DNA of 64,000 nucleotides from Bacillota bacterium (GTDB lineage Bacteria; Bacillota; UBA4882; UBA10575): positions 1 through 64,000 of the forward strand of contig JAAYHQ010000035.1 of NCBI GenBank assembly GCA_012727425.1. Reading direction: 5' to 3'. Below, in pieces: positions 63,368 to 64,000 of this stretch (positions are counted from its first letter, which is position 1; every line of letters begins with the position of its first letter). A model generated the notes under the pieces. That model was not told where the DNA came from, did not search any database, and worked only from the letters and a program-made list of their open reading frames with translations. The position numbers and the translations under genes are program-made.

Positions 63368-64000
63368 ATGAGTAAACGGGGAGCAACCCTTTTTTTCCTC
63401 GTCATCCTTTGCTTAAGCAGTGGCCTGTTGGTCCAGGCTGATAAAGGAACGGCGGCGATTCCGGTGGTCATCAAAGAGCGGGCGGGTCTGGATTGGAAAA
63501 ACACCCCGCTTACGGTGGGCGTTCCGGTGGCGGCCGGGGACCGGGATTTTCAGAACCCGCCCCGGGTTTTAGACCAATGGGGCCGGGAGGTGCCCAGCCA
63601 AGCCGTTTTGGTATCCCCGGCTACGGACACCACAGTTCCCCGCTGGTGGCGGATTTCGTTTCTTGGGACAATCAACCGCCATGATTCCCTTGTTTACCGG
63701 GTGGTTCCTGGTGAAGAAAAAAGGGTGCAGCCCCGGGCGGCCGTGCGGGTTGAAAAGACGCCCCACGGATACTTGGTGGCGAATAACTTTTTACAATTGG
63801 AACTAAACACCACCCAACCTTTAGTGGCCAAGGCCTGGTTTGACCCGGGGGGCCGGGGCCTTTTTTCGGAGGAGACATTGTTCATGGCGGTCCCATGGGA
63901 ACTGGGTTTAAAGACCACCACCGGTCATTACACAACCAACAACGGACCGGAGGCCCGGATTACACTGGAAGAAGCTGGGCCGGTGCGGGCGGTTTTCCGG
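63368..64000 (+). CDS. Secreted PcRGLX/YetA-like protein, 3' end outside the window
   Basis: The frame is open from ATG 63368 (after AAGGAGAA) to the window edge, 211 codons. A signal peptide (residues 1-24, ending LLVQA) is followed by VIKERAGLDWKNTPLTVGVP, then PPRVLDQWGREVPSQ and PRWWRISFLGTI. This is the pattern of the N-terminal RIFT-barrel domain of PcRGLX/YetA-like polysaccharide lyases (fGVPfprG, then lxDxxGxxVpxQ). Such proteins act on rhamnogalacturonan or related glycans. With the GH30 enzyme it suggests plant-polysaccharide use. The assignment is tentative as most of the protein is missing. Confidence 0.55.
   Translation, partial: MSKRGATLFFLVILCLSSGLLVQADKGTAAIPVVIKERAGLDWKNTPLTVGVPVAAGDRDFQNPPRVLDQWGREVPSQAVLVSPATDTTVPRWWRISFLGTINRHDSLVYRVVPGEEKRVQPRAAVRVEKTPHGYLVANNFLQLELNTTQPLVAKAWFDPGGRGLFSEETLFMAVPWELGLKTTTGHYTTNNGPEARITLEEAGPVRAVFR

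Overview
This window spans a bacterial chromosomal replication origin and about 40 kb to its left and 22 kb to its right. Diagnostic blocks are gyrA-gyrB-remB-dciA-recF-yaaA-dnaN-dnaA (minus strand, 32810-42165), two DnaA-box clusters flanking dnaA, and rpmH-rnpA-yidD-yidC-khpB-mnmE-mnmG-rsmG-parA-parB (plus strand, 42616-50765), with parS sites. RemB, YaaA, KhpB, YpeB (a spore-germination protein), a DUF1540 protein and a DUF4446 gene after parB point to a spore-forming member of the Bacillota. Base composition is near 50% GC. Secreted binding proteins without a lipobox cysteine, a TRAP transporter, bactofilins and a multi-domain GH30 enzyme fit a deep-branching clostridial or Limnochordia/Hydrogenispora-like lineage, but that placement is tentative.

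Layout, left to right. 1-4340: the 5' end of an IMP dehydrogenase-like gene, a FadR-type GntR regulator, and a TRAP transporter plus HpcH-type aldolase operon in which two genes (dctP and the aldolase) carry large out-of-frame internal deletions. 4475-14000: ypeB without sleB, DMT and ZIP transporters, DUF1540, a DUF2007-like gene with no normal start codon, argG, an orphan 115-aa protein with a folded leader, ftsEX, an S41 protease and a divergent polysaccharide deacetylase. 14045-18871: uvrBA behind a LexA-like box. 19017-26100: a GNAT protein, DUF819 permease, HAD phosphatase, metNIQ, a decapitated degV and a GH73 glucosaminidase. 26328-29063: a secreted GH30 enzyme with several binding modules. 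29311-32797: rlmH, htrA and an SMC/YhaN-like protein whose ATP-binding P-loop is missing.

The origin core follows, with genes on both sides transcribed away from oriC. After parB comes an unexplained 457-bp region with RNA-like hairpins, then DUF4446 and a cluster holding two tandem copies of an M23 endopeptidase plus bactofilin module, preceded by a peptidase-less paralogue of the M23 membrane anchor. The right end has a DUF559 nuclease-like gene, gcvT-gcvPA-gcvPB without gcvH, a CapA-family protein, an unknown 234-aa protein, a PepV-type dipeptidase and the start of a secreted PcRGLX/YetA-like protein cut by the window edge.

No rRNA, tRNA, CRISPR array, insertion sequence or prophage was seen. 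The items most worth following up are the M23/bactofilin duplication beside parABS, the P-loop-less SMC-like protein next to gyrA, the two folded non-coding segments (9488-9559 and about 50830-51030), the AUU/AUA-start candidate gene, and the paired internal deletions in the TRAP operon.
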